From the NCBI GenBank assembly GCA_963678675.1, contig OY783199.1:18972909-19036908 (forward strand): a stretch of DNA of 64,000 nt, given 5' to 3'. A model generated the notes under the pieces. It searched no databases. It was not told where the DNA came from and saw only the letters and a program-made list of their open reading frames with translations. Source of the DNA: Xiphydria camelus (Eukaryota > Arthropoda > Insecta > Hymenoptera > Xiphydriidae). Made by a program: the position numbers and the translations under genes. The first letter of the stretch is position 1. Each line of letters opens with the position of its first letter. This document shows positions 22,561 through 34,814 of this stretch, in pieces.

Positions 22561-23049
22561 GCTTTCTGTGTAAAATATGCGATTTTATTGAATTAATCAG
22601 TAATGATATTAATAATAGGCCGTGTTTCTCTACACTCGAAATTCAGAAGTTAAATAAAGTTCGCTTACGAGGAATGCCAAGAGAATAGACATTTCTAGAA
22701 TTAAGTAGTAAGAATGTTATTTATTTTCAATACGAATGTACATGGAATTTAGTCATACAAGATAAGCATTGTTGTAAATGATACAGTTTCACGCTCAGTT
22801 GTTTTGTTCAATCGTTGTAACGTTATGTAAGACTAATACAATACCGTGCTTATACATAATGTACCTACAACTTAGAATATTATAACACAATGCAATGCTT
22901 GTTGTACCTATGATATACATTTACAATGAAATGGTGAAACAAATATCGTTTTAAATTTATTACTTCCGCCTCGTCCAGGTAACACTTTCCCCATATGTAC
23001 TTCCTGTCCTGTGGGCCGCGTTCTCGAAAATATTCTCCATAACGTGAGT
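22561..23049. other. Unassigned AT-rich sequence
   Basis: No repeat end, hairpin or reading frame of note was recognised here. Confidence 0.4.
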
Positions 23050-23245
23050 AACCCAATTCCTTACCAGTTAAGCCCAATTCCTAACCATTTATATATTTAG
23101 TTCTATTAATAAAAGCACAACATTCATGTGCCTTTGATTAACAGAAATGTTTATCTAAATAATAAGGGACAATAAAGATATTCATACGAACACTCTGCGA
23201 TAAGTTAATAAAAAGATATTTAAGGATTTGGTTAGGAATCGGGAC
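23050..23245. repeat. MITE, CCCAATTCCTAA family, copy 1
   Basis: The left end carries CCCAATTCCTTACC and CCCAATTCCTAACC. The right end is GGTTAGGAATCGGGAC. The interior (TTCTATTAATAAAAG, TTAACAGAAATGTTTATCTA, AATAAGGGA) matches, in reverse, the host sequence of the nested element at 49802-50764. It is about 196 bp and noncoding. Because it is uninterrupted, it shows what the 49.8-kb copy looked like before insertion. Confidence 0.8.
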
Positions 23246-23936
23246 ATTCAACTTAATTATGCTTTATATTCGCGCGATTTTCTCTCACTATCAAACCTGC
23301 ATCCCGCTGCCTGAGGGAGCGTGATGCGCACCTACAGATTAAAAGTATCTGGACCCTGGCTGGACTTTTATGGGCCCTAAATCTCGGTCCCTGTCCCGGC
23401 ACCTCGGTATATAACGCTACAATGTAAAATGCATGCTCTCTCTAATATACGGAATGGACCGAGGCACTTAAGGCTGCTTAGAGCACAACTCTCGAATTGC
23501 AGGCAGAACGCGCGCGGCATACGTTACCGTATTACGCGTGTAATCCCCCATGCGTGCGTACGGCGGTTTGTCGTGGAAACTGTACCGGTCGGGTGGGGTA
23601 CCTGCGTGGATCGCGCGGGTGTGTGGCGCGATGGCCGTATATTTCCTCGCGATTACTCATGTAAAAAATAATGTATCCGAAGAGAAGGGCTGTCGGATTA
23701 AATAAGAATTTCTTAGTGTCTTATACATGATACAGTAAACCCTTCAACACGGAAAAGAAAATTAGCAATAATATTGCTAGACGAACGATAAAGTATCGCT
23801 CCTCCTCAACCAGCGGTATTTATTGCTGTACTAAAATTTGTAACGTTGCTAAATGTAAAAGCAACACACTATTGCTAAGTATTTAATAATATGTTGTTCT
23901 GAGAGATCGAGTGTAGCAGTAATGGTTCAGCGATAA
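23246..23936. other. Unassigned host sequence
   Basis: GC-rich at 23280-23660 with an 80-codon frame at 23429-23671 that has no recognisable domain. No repeat boundaries were recognised. Confidence 0.35.
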
Positions 23937-23938
23937 TA

Positions 23939-24309
23939 CAGTATATCCCATTGGTAAAACGCAAGTATTTGAATTTCCCTGACATTTGACTTCGGTAGTG
24001 CTTGGAACGATGCTATATTTAGAGTTGGCTTTAGAATAGTGCGCTGCGTAAAACGTCTGATTTTCCGGGAGCTGTCAATTCGAGAGATCGAAGCGTCTAA
24101 CCTCGAAATTAACTGAATTTGTAAAAATAATGGTAAATGATGTGTAGCAAAATGATGACAAATAATCATACAGGTTTCGCGAAACACGGCTCGTAAGAAC
24201 GCAACGCACTTTTCTGAAGCCAACTCTAACTACAGCACCGTTCCGAGCACTACCAAAGTCAAATATCAGGGAAATTCAAATACTTGCGTTTTACCAATGG
24301 GACATACTG
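23939..24309. mobile_element. TA-flanked mariner-type MITE
   Basis: The ends CAGTATATCCCATTGGTAAA and TTTACCAATGGGACATACTG are inverted and stay paired for about 70 bases (through CAAGTATTTGAATTTCCCTG and TAGTGCTTGGAACG on the left arm). TA flanks both ends. The interior holds GATCGAAGCGTCTAACC, also found in the 1798-2141 hairpin. At 371 bp without a transposase, it is non-autonomous. TA duplication suggests Tc1/mariner. Confidence 0.8.
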
Positions 24310-24311
24310 TA

Positions 24312-26235
24312 TATTTTTTCATATTGCAATGTATTAGTGCTGTGATAGCAATCACAATTGCTGCTAGAGAGTGCAATAATATTTCTTGCTAGTTCGACGA
24401 GACTTTTTTTTCCGTGAAGGGCAATAATTATTCATCACCCCAATTCGCCTTGATTCGACATGACTGTCGGAGGCTCGCAAGTTATTTCTCACGCGGCGTT
24501 GACTGGCTATTTTTCCGTTTACGTCGGCAGGTTGCGTTGCTCCGAGTTGTTTGTAATATTTGAAACCCTGTAATCCTACCCGTCCTTCGAGCCGTGATAC
24601 GAATAACAATATTTTCGAACGCCTGGCTCGGTATCGGCGGCTCAACGTGTCCAGCGCGATAAACTCTTCCGCACCCGCACTATAGAGCGCGGCTATTTAC
24701 CGGCCCTCGATTCTCTCGTAAATTTAAATCGCGAGCTCGTGCGATGCTTTCGTTTCTTTTTCCGTCGAATCTTCGATGCATTTTAATCCTTCGAGTGTTC
24801 ACAGGTGCGAATTCGTGACAACGCATTTTTCTTAGGCGTAGAACTGATCTTAAGACATCACTATTGTTTTTGCCACCCAGGAAGGAAAAAGTAGGGATCC
24901 TCTCTCTTTTACGGTTCCCATGCATAGAAGTCGGCACTGATGCATCGATCTTGAAGACGGATAATTAATATTAAAACGATATTCGATGCATAGTCGATGC
25001 TGAGAGTTGGCCACATAAACATTCACATGACACTCGAGCTCGAGTAGCAAGAGTAACTCGAGCATTCCCATATCGATGCAGAGAGTTGGGCACATAAACA
25101 TTGAGATAATACTGAGCGACTCTTAATAAGGAGAGGAAGTAGGAACAAGGAGGTCCTGTAGGCCCGGGTATCGGGTCATAGAGGGACGAGAGGTCCACGA
25201 ATGCACTTATACGTCATTCTTAATCAGTGTTCATCTCCTTAAAATATTCATCGAATTCAGTATGGCATAAATACTCACTCTTATTGAAGGCGATAAGAAT
25301 GATAACGAAACATAAGTACACATGAAAATATATTAAAATGAATATGGAATATAAAGAAAATGATCTCAACTCTTCGAAGCCAAGCCAACGAATGAATAAT
25401 CAAGCACGCCACAGCGTCGCTGCTACGTCATGGCCACAATTCTGCGAACTGGCCGATCGCAATAGAAACATAACAAACATAAATCCATGGTCCCTATCGC
25501 CTCTGCAGTCATGGCTGCCAAGCGCGACGACGATAAACAATTTCGGCGTCGGGGACCAGGACCGTCAAACTCCTCTGTGACTCAGGCGCCTACAGAGAGA
25601 GTGTTTTTTTTTTAAATATTGTATTGTTCATTGGTGTACGAACTGCGAAGAACTAAATACCAGACGAATAGTCTTACTAGTTTTTTTTTATCCTCCTTAC
25701 AGTCTTTCCAGTAGAACAAAAGGGAACTTTAAATCGGCGCAAATTCGTTGGATTGAAAAATAGGCTGTCATAGAATTTCCAAAACCAATACGTACGTCTT
25801 AAAAGACCATCTCTTCTATTCAAAACGACTTTTTGCTTTTTAATTTCCGATAATTACCCAGGAAATGATGACCGTTTGAAAAAAGTGTTTTTTTTTCCAG
25901 TAAGTATGTCAGAATGAAGGGTTTTTAAGGAAGGGTCAGAAATAATGTATTTTTCATTCGCCCAATAGCATTTTTTAATATTTCAAGTTAAGCCACAAGA
26001 TTTCTGATCTTCTTTCCTTCATGTAAAAAAAACAAATGACACTAACTTTATTCTAAGCGAAGTTGTGAGCCACAAAGTAGCGCAGTGCGAATTCGTACCT
26101 GTGCGCACGTCGAAGGTCGCAAAGGATGTGGGCACGCGAAGGGTTCAAATGAAAGTCGAAGTGGCTATGACTTCTGAACACACTGCAATTCGCAGGATGT
26201 GCCCTCGTAATATAAGAGAACGCTGGTTAAGACCG

Positions 26236-26241
<6 letters not shown>
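24312..26241. other. Unassigned sequence with a 79-bp duplication
   Basis: GAGAGTTGG(C/G)CACATAAACATT occurs near 25000 and 25080, a tandem duplication of about 79 bp. An 80-codon frame at 25338-25580 begins with ATG but shows no domain. The rest is AT-rich with short poly-A and poly-T runs. No gene is called. Confidence 0.4.

Positions 26242-26317
<76 letters not shown>
26242..26317. repeat. (TG)n microsatellite, about 38 units
   Basis: An uninterrupted TG run of about 76 bp. The frames that cross it on both strands encode only Cys-Val or Thr-His runs and are artefacts. Confidence 0.97.
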
Positions 26318-26320
<3 letters not shown>

Positions 26321-26739
26321 ATTGCGATACTTTATATAAATCTTTAATTTCATAGATCGCAATGGAAAGCAGCGGCCAACTTAAATATCCGGTTTTACCC
26401 CACTTTCTCCTGCGTACAGAATTGCCACGCGCTTGTTCCTCCGCATTCGACCTATTTCCTCTTCAAATACATCTATCTCCACGATGCGTCGGCAATTTTC
26501 GATACTTAAAGAAAGAGGGAACCAGATACCAGGGGATCGATGAGATACAAAAAGGAATGCCAGAAAATCGGAGTGTTCGCCCTCTTGACGGGGCAGAGCG
26601 AAACCAGACACTGACGTCGGATGGACCGAACAGAGAAGCTGTGCTCCGCGCGGCGTTGAATGCGTTTCAGAAATCTCGACCACTCGACGTTGATTTTGCG
26701 TTGGCATGGACTGTCGGTCCGTCGGAAAGCAGGAGCAAA

Positions 26740-26985
26740 AAGGCGGCGCAAGAGGCAAGAGGGGTCAAGAGAATGCAAGAGGGAGTTGAGAGAGAGTGAG
26801 CAGGATCGCGAGGAGCGGGTATACGTGAAAGGGAGAAAGCAAGACTCGCGCAGAGGATGAAGGAATGGGAGAAAGAGCGAGAGAAGATGAGCGAGAAGGG
26901 GAAGAAAGGAAAAAGGAAAGATGGAGAGTCGCCCGAGGAGGGAAAAGAGCGTGCGTGAGCGAGGGAGAGGGGAGAATGCTCTAAT
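26740..26985. repeat. Purine-rich (GA/AAG) low-complexity tract
   Basis: The + strand is overwhelmingly A and G for about 245 bp, with irregular GAGAGA and AAGGAAA words. Open frames across it on both strands (for example 26362-26799) follow from composition. Confidence 0.8.
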
Positions 26986-27404
26986 GTAAAACAAACAAAA
27001 CGTATTGGCAGTTATCTTGCGCGAAGCAGAAGACGCCGAGCAACTACCCCGCCTATATATCCCTGGGGCCCTGCGGAGCCGCGGAGATAGGAAAATGTGT
27101 CAGGAATGTCTCCACCAGGACTTTGGAATTCGCTCAGGGGGTATCAACTCGAAAACGCGGCGCTTTGCAAGGACCTGTACACGTGCAGCTACCTATACAC
27201 TCCTAAAGTCAACGAAATGCCTCGTGTGAAAGAAAGAGTCACAGTATATTATGCAATCCGTAATGCAGGTGATGCGGAAGCATTGTACGAAGACTGGAAT
27301 TCCATCGCGATGGATATTCATTAAATCATTATTAATATTTTGTCGAGGGAAAATTTGCAGTCCTCGTCGTTCTTCAATAATTGTTATCCCGATGAGATAT
27401 TTCC
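26986..27404. other. Unassigned sequence
   Basis: Short overlapping frames of 74-87 codons are present without domains. No repeat recognised. Confidence 0.35.
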
Positions 27405-27770
27405 GCGATACTTATGTAATTCGGTCTTCCCATAAAAAAATCATATTTTTAAATTTAATTTGCAATCTGCATACTTACATATTTAATATCAGACGAAAAA
27501 AGAAGATGTTCTAAACAATAATTATTATTCGCAAAGTTATGAGCGTGTCTCTCTCTGCAACATTTTGACGTCACCGGAACGCAAGAGAGATGCACATATG
27601 CCGAGCAACGAGTGCGAAAGAGATAGGCTTACGTTACGATGACGTAGTTGCGTTTTTTAATGTTGTTTTCCAGCTACGATAAGACTGAAAATGGAAAATG
27701 AAAAAATACGGGGTAAATCATTTCGTCGAAACTTTCCGAATCTGCAATAAAAAATATTTGTGGGAAATCT
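27405..27770 (+). repeat. Dispersed 0.36-kb repeat, copy 1
   Basis: This copy shares an ordered series of words with 43128-43490 (same strand) and 35275-35660 (opposite strand): CATAAAAAAAT, TCAATTTGCAATC or a variant, GACGTCA, AACGCAAGAGA, CGAGTGCGA(A/G)AGA, GGCTTA, GATGACG, TTTTTTAATG, GAAAATG(A/G)A and GTAAAT. There are no obvious inverted ends, no poly-A tail and no frame conserved between copies. The family type is unknown. Confidence 0.7.
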
Positions 27771-29919
27771 ACGCGATCTACAGTAAAAAAAATAGTGAGA
27801 TTTATTATTTACAGCAGGGGGCCATGATAAATACTCTTACAAAATTTGTAATCGTAACTATGAAAGGGAGAGACAGAGAGATTATAATTACTATGTGTAC
27901 AGTATTCTATAATAATTTGAATATATAATGACATTTAATTAAAGCATCAATCGAGGAAGAGAATAAGCAGACCATTTTTCCAATTACCATTATAATCGCG
28001 CGGTTTAAAAGGAAAAGCATACGAGTATTCGCTCCACATACTTATCCATGAACGATCGATTTCATTCCCCACCCCGCGATCTCGTACCGGACGCGCATCC
28101 ACGGGCGCGGTGCGGTTGCGAGGCCAAACTGTCCGCAGCTAGCGGAGAATATTCATAGGGGCCAGAAGGAGGAAGGAAGTGGAACTAGCGGCTCCGCGTC
28201 GAGTGCAGCGGTTCCCATTGCGTTCTAGAAATGCAACGCCGCGTACGCTTCGTTCGCTGTTAATCGGAAGCTGAGAGCCCCTCTTCTAAGCACCCAATAA
28301 AGCAGCCGATAAAATGCCAAAATGGCGCGCAGACAGGACGCGCTGTCTTATACGAGCTTTTATTCTGCAGACAGCGCTCCTGCAAAGTCCGCTCCGGCTT
28401 AACGACATTCGCGGCCTCCTTCTCCTCCTCTTAATTCTGTCGTACTTGTCATGACTCTCGAGATGTTTGTGTTACCTTATTATTTATATAAATTATCGAC
28501 CCTCCGGTATTTATAATTTCGGATTATTAATTTCTAGAGAATTTTTGCAGTATGAATTCTAAGGTTGCGTATATCCCTTATATTTTTAAGTCTAAATTTA
28601 AATTCCTAAATCGTAAATATTATTTCCTTTTCTACTTTCTTCCCTTGTCTCTCTCTCATAGCCGTATAAGATCTTCTCCCTCCACTTATTTAATTTTAGT
28701 TAAAACATTAAATCTACCGGAGCAAAAACAGGAAAAAACTGTATTTTTATTCTATTGATTTAATAAATTGTTACGAAAAGGAAACCGCATCGTTTCTGAA
28801 TTATTCGATCCCGTTACTAATTTAAATTAAAAGACTAGTACCATAAAAATAGACAGCAGTCCCCTCTTATCAGCTTGTTACGCGTTGCGATGCGTCTACT
28901 TTCACTGACCCGTATCAACTGTGCTCTTTCTCTCTCTTCTCTCCGCAAACGCGACTAAATAGGGACCGAAGTTTAGCGAGAGGATATCGGCGACAGGGGC
29001 GATAAACCGCTTCGACGACGGAAGGCTGACCGGACCCTTGGCTCGATTTTACGATTTGGCTTGAGCTAGCAATCGAGACGTTCGCCGATGTTTTCTTATC
29101 GTTTGAGAAAGAGAAAAGGGGGAGAATGAGCTTATGAAGCTATAATGTGGTATAAGATACGAACGTAGGTATAAGGCACATGCATTTATAGAGATTTGTA
29201 ACGCGATAGCGATTATAAGAGTGCATATAGTTGAAACGACAGAACGACAACCATTAGGTACTTGCACTGTAGAAAGTTCTTGTAGTAAACTTCATGTTAC
29301 TTTTATGAAGTTTTTATCATACAAATTCAACCTTTAAAATTACTATACGTGATTGAAACAATTAAATTTACTATAGATTTGATTTAAATTTAAGACAGAG
29401 CCACTTTAAATGTATCGCAATTGAAGCATCTTTCCAACATAAACTGTAAAATTCCAAACTCTTTTCGGGGAGAAATAACAAATAATTCATAGTGAATAAT
29501 ATTACTGCATTTAACTTGCAATCTTATGATACTTTTCCATGGAAAATGTATAACAAATTTACAAATCCTTTTAACGGTGTAAGACAAAAACGCGAACTCC
29601 CCATAGAAAGTGTGTATATAGAAAAATCATAATGAATATTGCAGAATCACAATAAAGTATCGTAAAGTCGCAATATGTATCGTAATAATTCACAATTGCT
29701 TTTGATTTTCACGATTCGTTTTTTAAATTCAATGTACTTTTGTACCGCAGTTATATTGCGAATTTACAAAACATTCTGTAGGCGCCCGAGTCATGGAGGA
29801 GCTCGACGGTCCCAGTCCCCGACGCCGGGACTGTTTAACGTCATCGCGCTGGGCGGCTGGCGCCTGCAGGGGCCTAGGGACTATAGATTTATATGGTTGC
29901 TATGTCTCGGTTGCGACTG
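27771..29919. other. Unassigned host sequence
   Basis: GC-rich at 28060-28420 and AT-rich elsewhere. No reading frame has a domain. No repeat end was recognised. Confidence 0.35.
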
Positions 29920-29988
29920 GTCAATGCATAGACGATGCATTGACGAGGGTTGCAACCGGCCGATGCATAGACGATGCATCGACGACGT
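29911..29988. repeat. 39-bp tandem repeat of hairpins
   Basis: ATGCATAGACGATGCAT occurs at 29924 and 29963, a 39-bp period. Each unit folds as a stem on either side of AGACG. In the first unit the third stem pair is A-T and in the second it is G-C, so a base change on one side is matched on the other. Two units are too few to prove selection for the stem. Confidence 0.7.
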
Positions 29989-30670
29989 AGCAGCGTTTGC
30001 CCTCGAGCAGTTGAGATCCCTCTCCATATGCATATATGTATCGCTTGTTCATTTGATTATATACTCGTGTGTACTCGTGTTGTCTTTTTCTTCTTGTCGC
30101 CTTCAATTCTAGCAGTATGAAATTCTTCTACGTGGTATTTGCCTTCTCACCGAGAATTATCCGCTCTTCTCTTTAATTTACGACAATTTGAAACGTTAAT
30201 TCAGATTATTTAGCGCCGTGAAACCCCTTCGATGGGGATAGCTGTTGTAGCCGCGCGTACACGCTCTCGGTCACCTCTCGTAGCTGTACGGAATATATTA
30301 CATATATACTGTATATAGAACGTTGCGTGTGTACAAAGGGCGTGGCGATTATACGGCGAGGTTGTTGTTACAGGGCTCCAACTTCGAGCCGCAACGTACA
30401 GCGCAAAATGTCAACAGCCCACTCGGGCATAATTTACTACCGGGCGACTGGAGAACGGTGCATACGACGGTAGCAGCAAAACATCGAATCGTGTGCGATG
30501 CTATGCGTCCGGGACGAGAAAAGCCCTTCGGACGTTGTAACGATTAACGTCGACGAATGTGGAAACAATAATTCTCCGTTTACTTTTTCCACCAATTTTA
30601 TTTTTGTACAACGATGAAAATATCCTCATGAAATTCAGCCAGACGTCTGGCGTATCTCTAATTGCACATA
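29989..30670. other. Unassigned sequence
   Basis: No reading frame with a domain and no repeat end was recognised. Confidence 0.35.
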
Positions 30671-31315
30671 CACTGAGAAAAATAACCTGGTCAATGAAAC
30701 CAACATCCTGGAGATTATGACCAAACCGTTTGGTAAAATATGGATCCTCTCTCTCCACCTGTCATGGTTAAACTGACCATTTTCTAATTAGAATAACTAT
30801 ATACTCGTATTTGGTTCAGCTTATTAGTATTTTGGTTAGAGTAACTAAATTCGGTCAACCAAATGCGTTTTGCAGTGATCATGGAAATCATGAAGGTCGT
30901 GGAAAAATCGTGGTACTTTTTTTGCTTATGGAATATCATGGAAATATCATGAAATTTGTTTAGAATATGAAAATATTATGGAAGTATGGAACAAGTTATT
31001 GATTTATCAAGACTTATATGATCTCGGGACGACGGATACGTTAGAAGTACGATTGGTGAATTTCGCTTTAATGCCCACGAACGAGTCAATGGCAGGAAAC
31101 AGTAAGAAATTACTGTTTTCTCCCAGTATTATTGAAAGAAAAATTTATTTCTATTTGAGTAGAAAATTCAGCGAAAATACTTGAAAAGTCATAGGTGCGA
31201 TCACGGAAAAATAAAAAAATCTCGCCTGGAAATAATGGAAATATCATGGAAATTTATTATCCCTGATCACTAGACACCCTAGTTTTGTCACTTTAACCAA
31301 GTTATTTTTCTCAGT
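30671..31315. repeat. MITE, CACTGAGAAAAATAA family, interrupted copy
   Basis: It starts CACTGAGAAAAATAACCTGG and ends AACCAAGTTATTTTTCTCAG. The left part shows the family words ATGACCAAA, TATGGATCCTCTC and ACTGACCA. The middle (about 30873-31281) is a foreign insert. Other copies are at 47697-47874, 48857-49119, 59513-59890 and 63310-63570. Confidence 0.75.
30873..31281. mobile_element. Insert within the 30.7-kb MITE
   Basis: The left end GCAGTGATCATGGAAATCAT and the right end TTATCCCTGATCACTAGACA are roughly inverted. Repeats of ATCATGGAAAT run through it. A 68-codon frame inside has no domain. The GTGATCA end resembles the GTGTCCAGTGATCAT end of the element at 13140, so the two may be distantly related. 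Confidence 0.5.
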
Positions 31316-31979
31316 ATAGGTACCGCATTACAAAAGAAATTGCCACGTCTAAAATTGCAAAGATATTCTCACGCTATATATTCGCATACGTTAGATCATC
31401 GCGAGAATAATATGATAAATTGAATTCATACGGAGTCGCGGCCCATTATCGCGAGTAAATCGTACAACCGGTCGAATCCTATTTCGCGGCTGGACAGAAT
31501 TATCAAAGGAGGATTGCACGGAATTGCTCCGAAAGTAAATAGCAAATCGGATTAGCAAATGCCACGTCGGCGTGGCGATGTCTCTCTTCCTCTCTCCCTT
31601 TTATTTCTCCTTTTTCCACCATCATCTCTCTCCCGCTCTCACGCGTAGAGCGCTTAAAGCCCGAATAAAGTAATACCCTGCAATTTATTATACCGTTGTG
31701 TGGAGCCGCGCGAGGAAATATATAGCGCCGATCCGTGGTGGATGCGATGGAATGAAAAGGAAATTAATATAATCGCATTAGAGAATGAGGATATCCCTAC
31801 AAATATTCATACGTACTCGCCGTCCCGTTCGGGAAGGTGATCTCGTGACTTCTTTCTGCAATCGTTCGATATCGATCCTTTTGACGTTTGAAGCCTTTCC
31901 TAGTATATTGTGATTCTCTTCTCATCTCTTTGTACTTGCGAGTATATCGGTTCTGCCATCGTCGCTACAAGTAATATTA
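31316..31979. other. Unassigned host sequence
   Basis: Mixed composition with a pyrimidine-rich stretch at 31580-31640. Nothing recognised. Confidence 0.4.
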
Positions 31980-32448
31980 GTGTCCAGCGGTCAGGGAATT
32001 CTGGAAAATCTGGAATTGTCAGGGAGTTATTTGTGTCAGGGAAAAATCAGGTAAATTAAAGAATTTTCTGGAATTTTTAAAAAATAGTGAAACTTCATAA
32101 ATTTTAAAAGTAGAAGTTTCCTATGAATCAGTTCTCTTTTTTACCGATAGTAAGAATGTCGATTACTAATGGAAGCAATGTTAAGTACCTATACGAAGTG
32201 TGCTATGACTAAACGTATATACAAACATTTTTTCTTATCTTAAGAAAAATGATTGAATAGTAAAAATGTGATTTTTTCAAAATGATAATAAATTGTTTTC
32301 ATACTTATTTCTCAATTGGCATACCCGTTACATGGATATTCGTTAATCTATTCATTTGACATAATGACTCATGGTCAGGGAAAACTTATTACTTTAGACT
32401 AGAAATCTTGGGAAAGTCAGAGAATCTTTTTTATACTTCACTGGACAC
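31980..32448. repeat. TIR element, GTGTCCAG family, copy 2
   Basis: The ends GTGTCCAGCGGTCAGGGAAT and TTCACTGGACAC are inverted at their tips. The interior aligns with 13140-13650 over most of its length, for example at GAATTTTCTGGAATTTTTAA, GAATCAGTTCTCTTT and GACTCATG. It is 469 bp and noncoding. Confidence 0.8.
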
Positions 32449-33292
32449 CATGAAATAAATACTTTGGATAAATCATATGAGACCGATTAAATTGTTTTCT
32501 CGTGATTGTGCTAAAAATCAACGTTGCTCCAGAATCGAAGGAATTCAGCTTAAAGAAATTTTATAGAAATTATAAATACTTCCATTTTTTATAAGCAAAT
32601 ACTTTGTAAATGATCTACCCTTACACATTTATTTAATTCTTTCAATTTGTTATTAATGAAAGATAGAGATTAGAATACATGGAAAGGATTGCACCGGTCG
32701 ACTGTTTCGTCAGCAATTATTATAAATATCCGATACGACTAAATTGCACCGAATTTATCCAAGTCTGCGATTTTCCACCTCTCTTTTCCTCGCCATTTCT
32801 CTCGTAAATACGTGCTTTTTCTTTCTGTCTCGAATACGTACAACACACATGCACCACGAAAATAGTCTTTTGAAAGCATCTCTTCGCTCTGTGGAAGCTC
32901 GTCTGCCTAGAGCAGCGCGAAGGTTGCGCTTGTCGGATAACATTCGCACGTTCTTTATACATCGCGGAGGGAGATCCTCTCGCGGTCAAAGCCTTTCAAC
33001 GTTCGCGAGTTGGGCCGAAAGAAGACAATATAAAGACCTCGTCATCTGGCATACATCGGTGTACACACGAACCGACAGCGCGGCCACTCGACGTGATCAC
33101 AGAACTCGCCCTCTTTGTAGCTTCAATTTACCGTGTGTGCCAACTTTTTTGCTGCATCTTCTCGCTCCGAGACGAGCGGATTTTTCGCTTTTCACCTGCA
33201 ATTTCCCGATGGCACGAGAGAAGTCGAGTAAAGCGACGTTGTCCTCGTATTTCTCCCGTCGATGCGAATCTCTTTGCTTGTATAACCGCCAT
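32449..33292. other. Unassigned host sequence
   Basis: Frames of 60-212 codons overlap on both strands at 32720-33382. The longest (32744-33382) runs into the AT-rich TIR element and shows no domain. I do not regard it as a gene. Confidence 0.35.
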
Positions 33293-34022
33293 CCCAGGCG
33301 GAAAAGTTTATGGATTATACGAGTATCTACATACATATGTAGTCCATATATAGATTTGGTCCTATATGGATTATATATATGATTTCTATATAAACCATAT
33401 GCGATCTATATAATATAAGGATCATACAAAAATGTAAATGATTCCAAAGCGGAAAAATTCTATATAGGGTAAACCACCCAGTCGTTGGACACCTTGCAGT
33501 TATTGGACAGTCTGATTTAAATAAATAAAAACAAGATTCCTAGTTTTTACTTAAATAAATATCATCAAAAACCGTACCTGGCGTATTGATTCTTGACTGT
33601 CCAATTACTGGATTGAGTATTTCCATGAAATAAGAACACTGTCCAATAACTAAGTTTTTTTGACTTTATCCCAGCTTTTTATTGCTGAAAATTATATTCT
33701 TTCCAACTTAAAATTGTAAGTTACTAGAATGTAAAGCCAATATATTTTCAATCAAAACAAGCCACCACTCACATCTCTCTCTCTCTCTAGGTAGAAAAAT
33801 ATCTTTTTAACACGGTCTCAAATCTTGTAAAATGCTGTGTCCAACAACTGGGTGGTTTACCGTACTTTCTATGTAATCCACATGTGGTTTTGATCATATA
33901 TGGATTATATATGATCTCTATATTAACCATATAAGGACTATATATAGATTATGCAAACATTCAAAAATCTGTATACAGTCCTTATATGATTTGTTAATAT
34001 AGAAATCATATATAATCCATAT
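33293..34022. repeat. AT-rich TIR element, interrupted copy
   Basis: It starts CCCAGGCGGAAAAGTTTATG and continues with the family words (TTGGTC, TATGGATTATATATATGA, AACCATAT). It resumes at about 33865 after an insert and stops at ATATATGAC near 34022, where a different MITE fragment follows directly. The right TIR is missing. Confidence 0.7.
33467..33862. mobile_element. Nested TA-flanked element, GGGTAAACCACCCAG ends
   Basis: The left end GGGTAAACCACCCAGTCGTT and the right end CAACAACTGGGTGGTTTACC are inverted and flanked by TA. Inside, TTGGACA and TGTCCAATAACT words repeat. It is 396 bp with no coding potential. TA on both sides suggests Tc1/mariner. It lies within the AT-rich element. 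Confidence 0.8.
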
Positions 34023-34187
34023 ATGACACAATATCTATTTGGCACAATTTGATCCTTTGAGGTAACAATTTGAATGAAAGAAACATTGTAATAATAACCA
34101 CATATTTTCTTGTCTTAACGAAATATCATTTTCGCCGTATTTGAAATTATGTTTATTAATTATTAATAAACTCTTTCCTCGGTGCGG
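34023..34187. repeat. Half MITE of the 7.6-kb family
   Basis: It matches the right two-thirds of the element at 7590-7841 (ATTTGGCACAATT, TCCTTTGA, TTTGAATGAAA, TTTTCTTGTC, TTTCGCCGTA, AATAAACTCTTTCCTCGGTG). The left end is missing at the junction with the AT-rich element. Confidence 0.7.
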
Positions 34188-34775
34188 GTTCGAAAGATTT
34201 AAAGGACCGGTAATCATTATGTTATCAATTATTTCACCGCGTTATCATTCCGGTGTTACCGTCAATGTATCCACATCTTCGAGACAATCGTAATAACGGC
34301 GGCATGTTACGCAAATGCTCGTTTCTTTCGACGTGTGCCCACACACACGCGCACGAGCCTTGCCATACATATATTCTCTTGCGGTCGATGTGAAACAAAA
34401 AGTATGAAAATAGAAAAGAAACGCTTTCGCATAATAATTCACGTCGATGCGAGGCGCATGAAACAACTATCGCCACCCACGCGTTACGTTCTCGATTCGC
34501 GGAATAGGACGCGTGCGAGAGACGTAGGACGGTTACGTAGGATATACCTATACATACACTCTCTCGTACCGCGGAGCGTGCAGTATCTTACGTAAGAGCT
34601 CGAGAGGGGACCTTGAGAGTGCGCATATCTCTGCTATATTCTATACCTTATACCCGTACGGATAGCGAGTAACACGCGGCCCGTGCGTGTACGTAACGGG
34701 GCACGAACATGCACGGTGCGTTTGCGACGGGTGATTCTCTCTTTCTCTCTCTCTCTCTTTCTTTCTTTTTCTCTC

Positions 34776-34814
<39 letters not shown>

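Noticed and set aside
25338..25580. An 80-codon ATG-initiated frame
   Set aside because: No known domain, no relative in the window and no supporting signals. Left as unassigned sequence.
26065..26355. A 96-codon frame across the TG microsatellite
   Set aside because: A third of it is Cys-Val repeats from the microsatellite. No support outside the repeat.
32744..33382. A 212-codon frame as a host exon
   Set aside because: No domain, competing frames on the other strand, and it runs into a transposable element at 33293.
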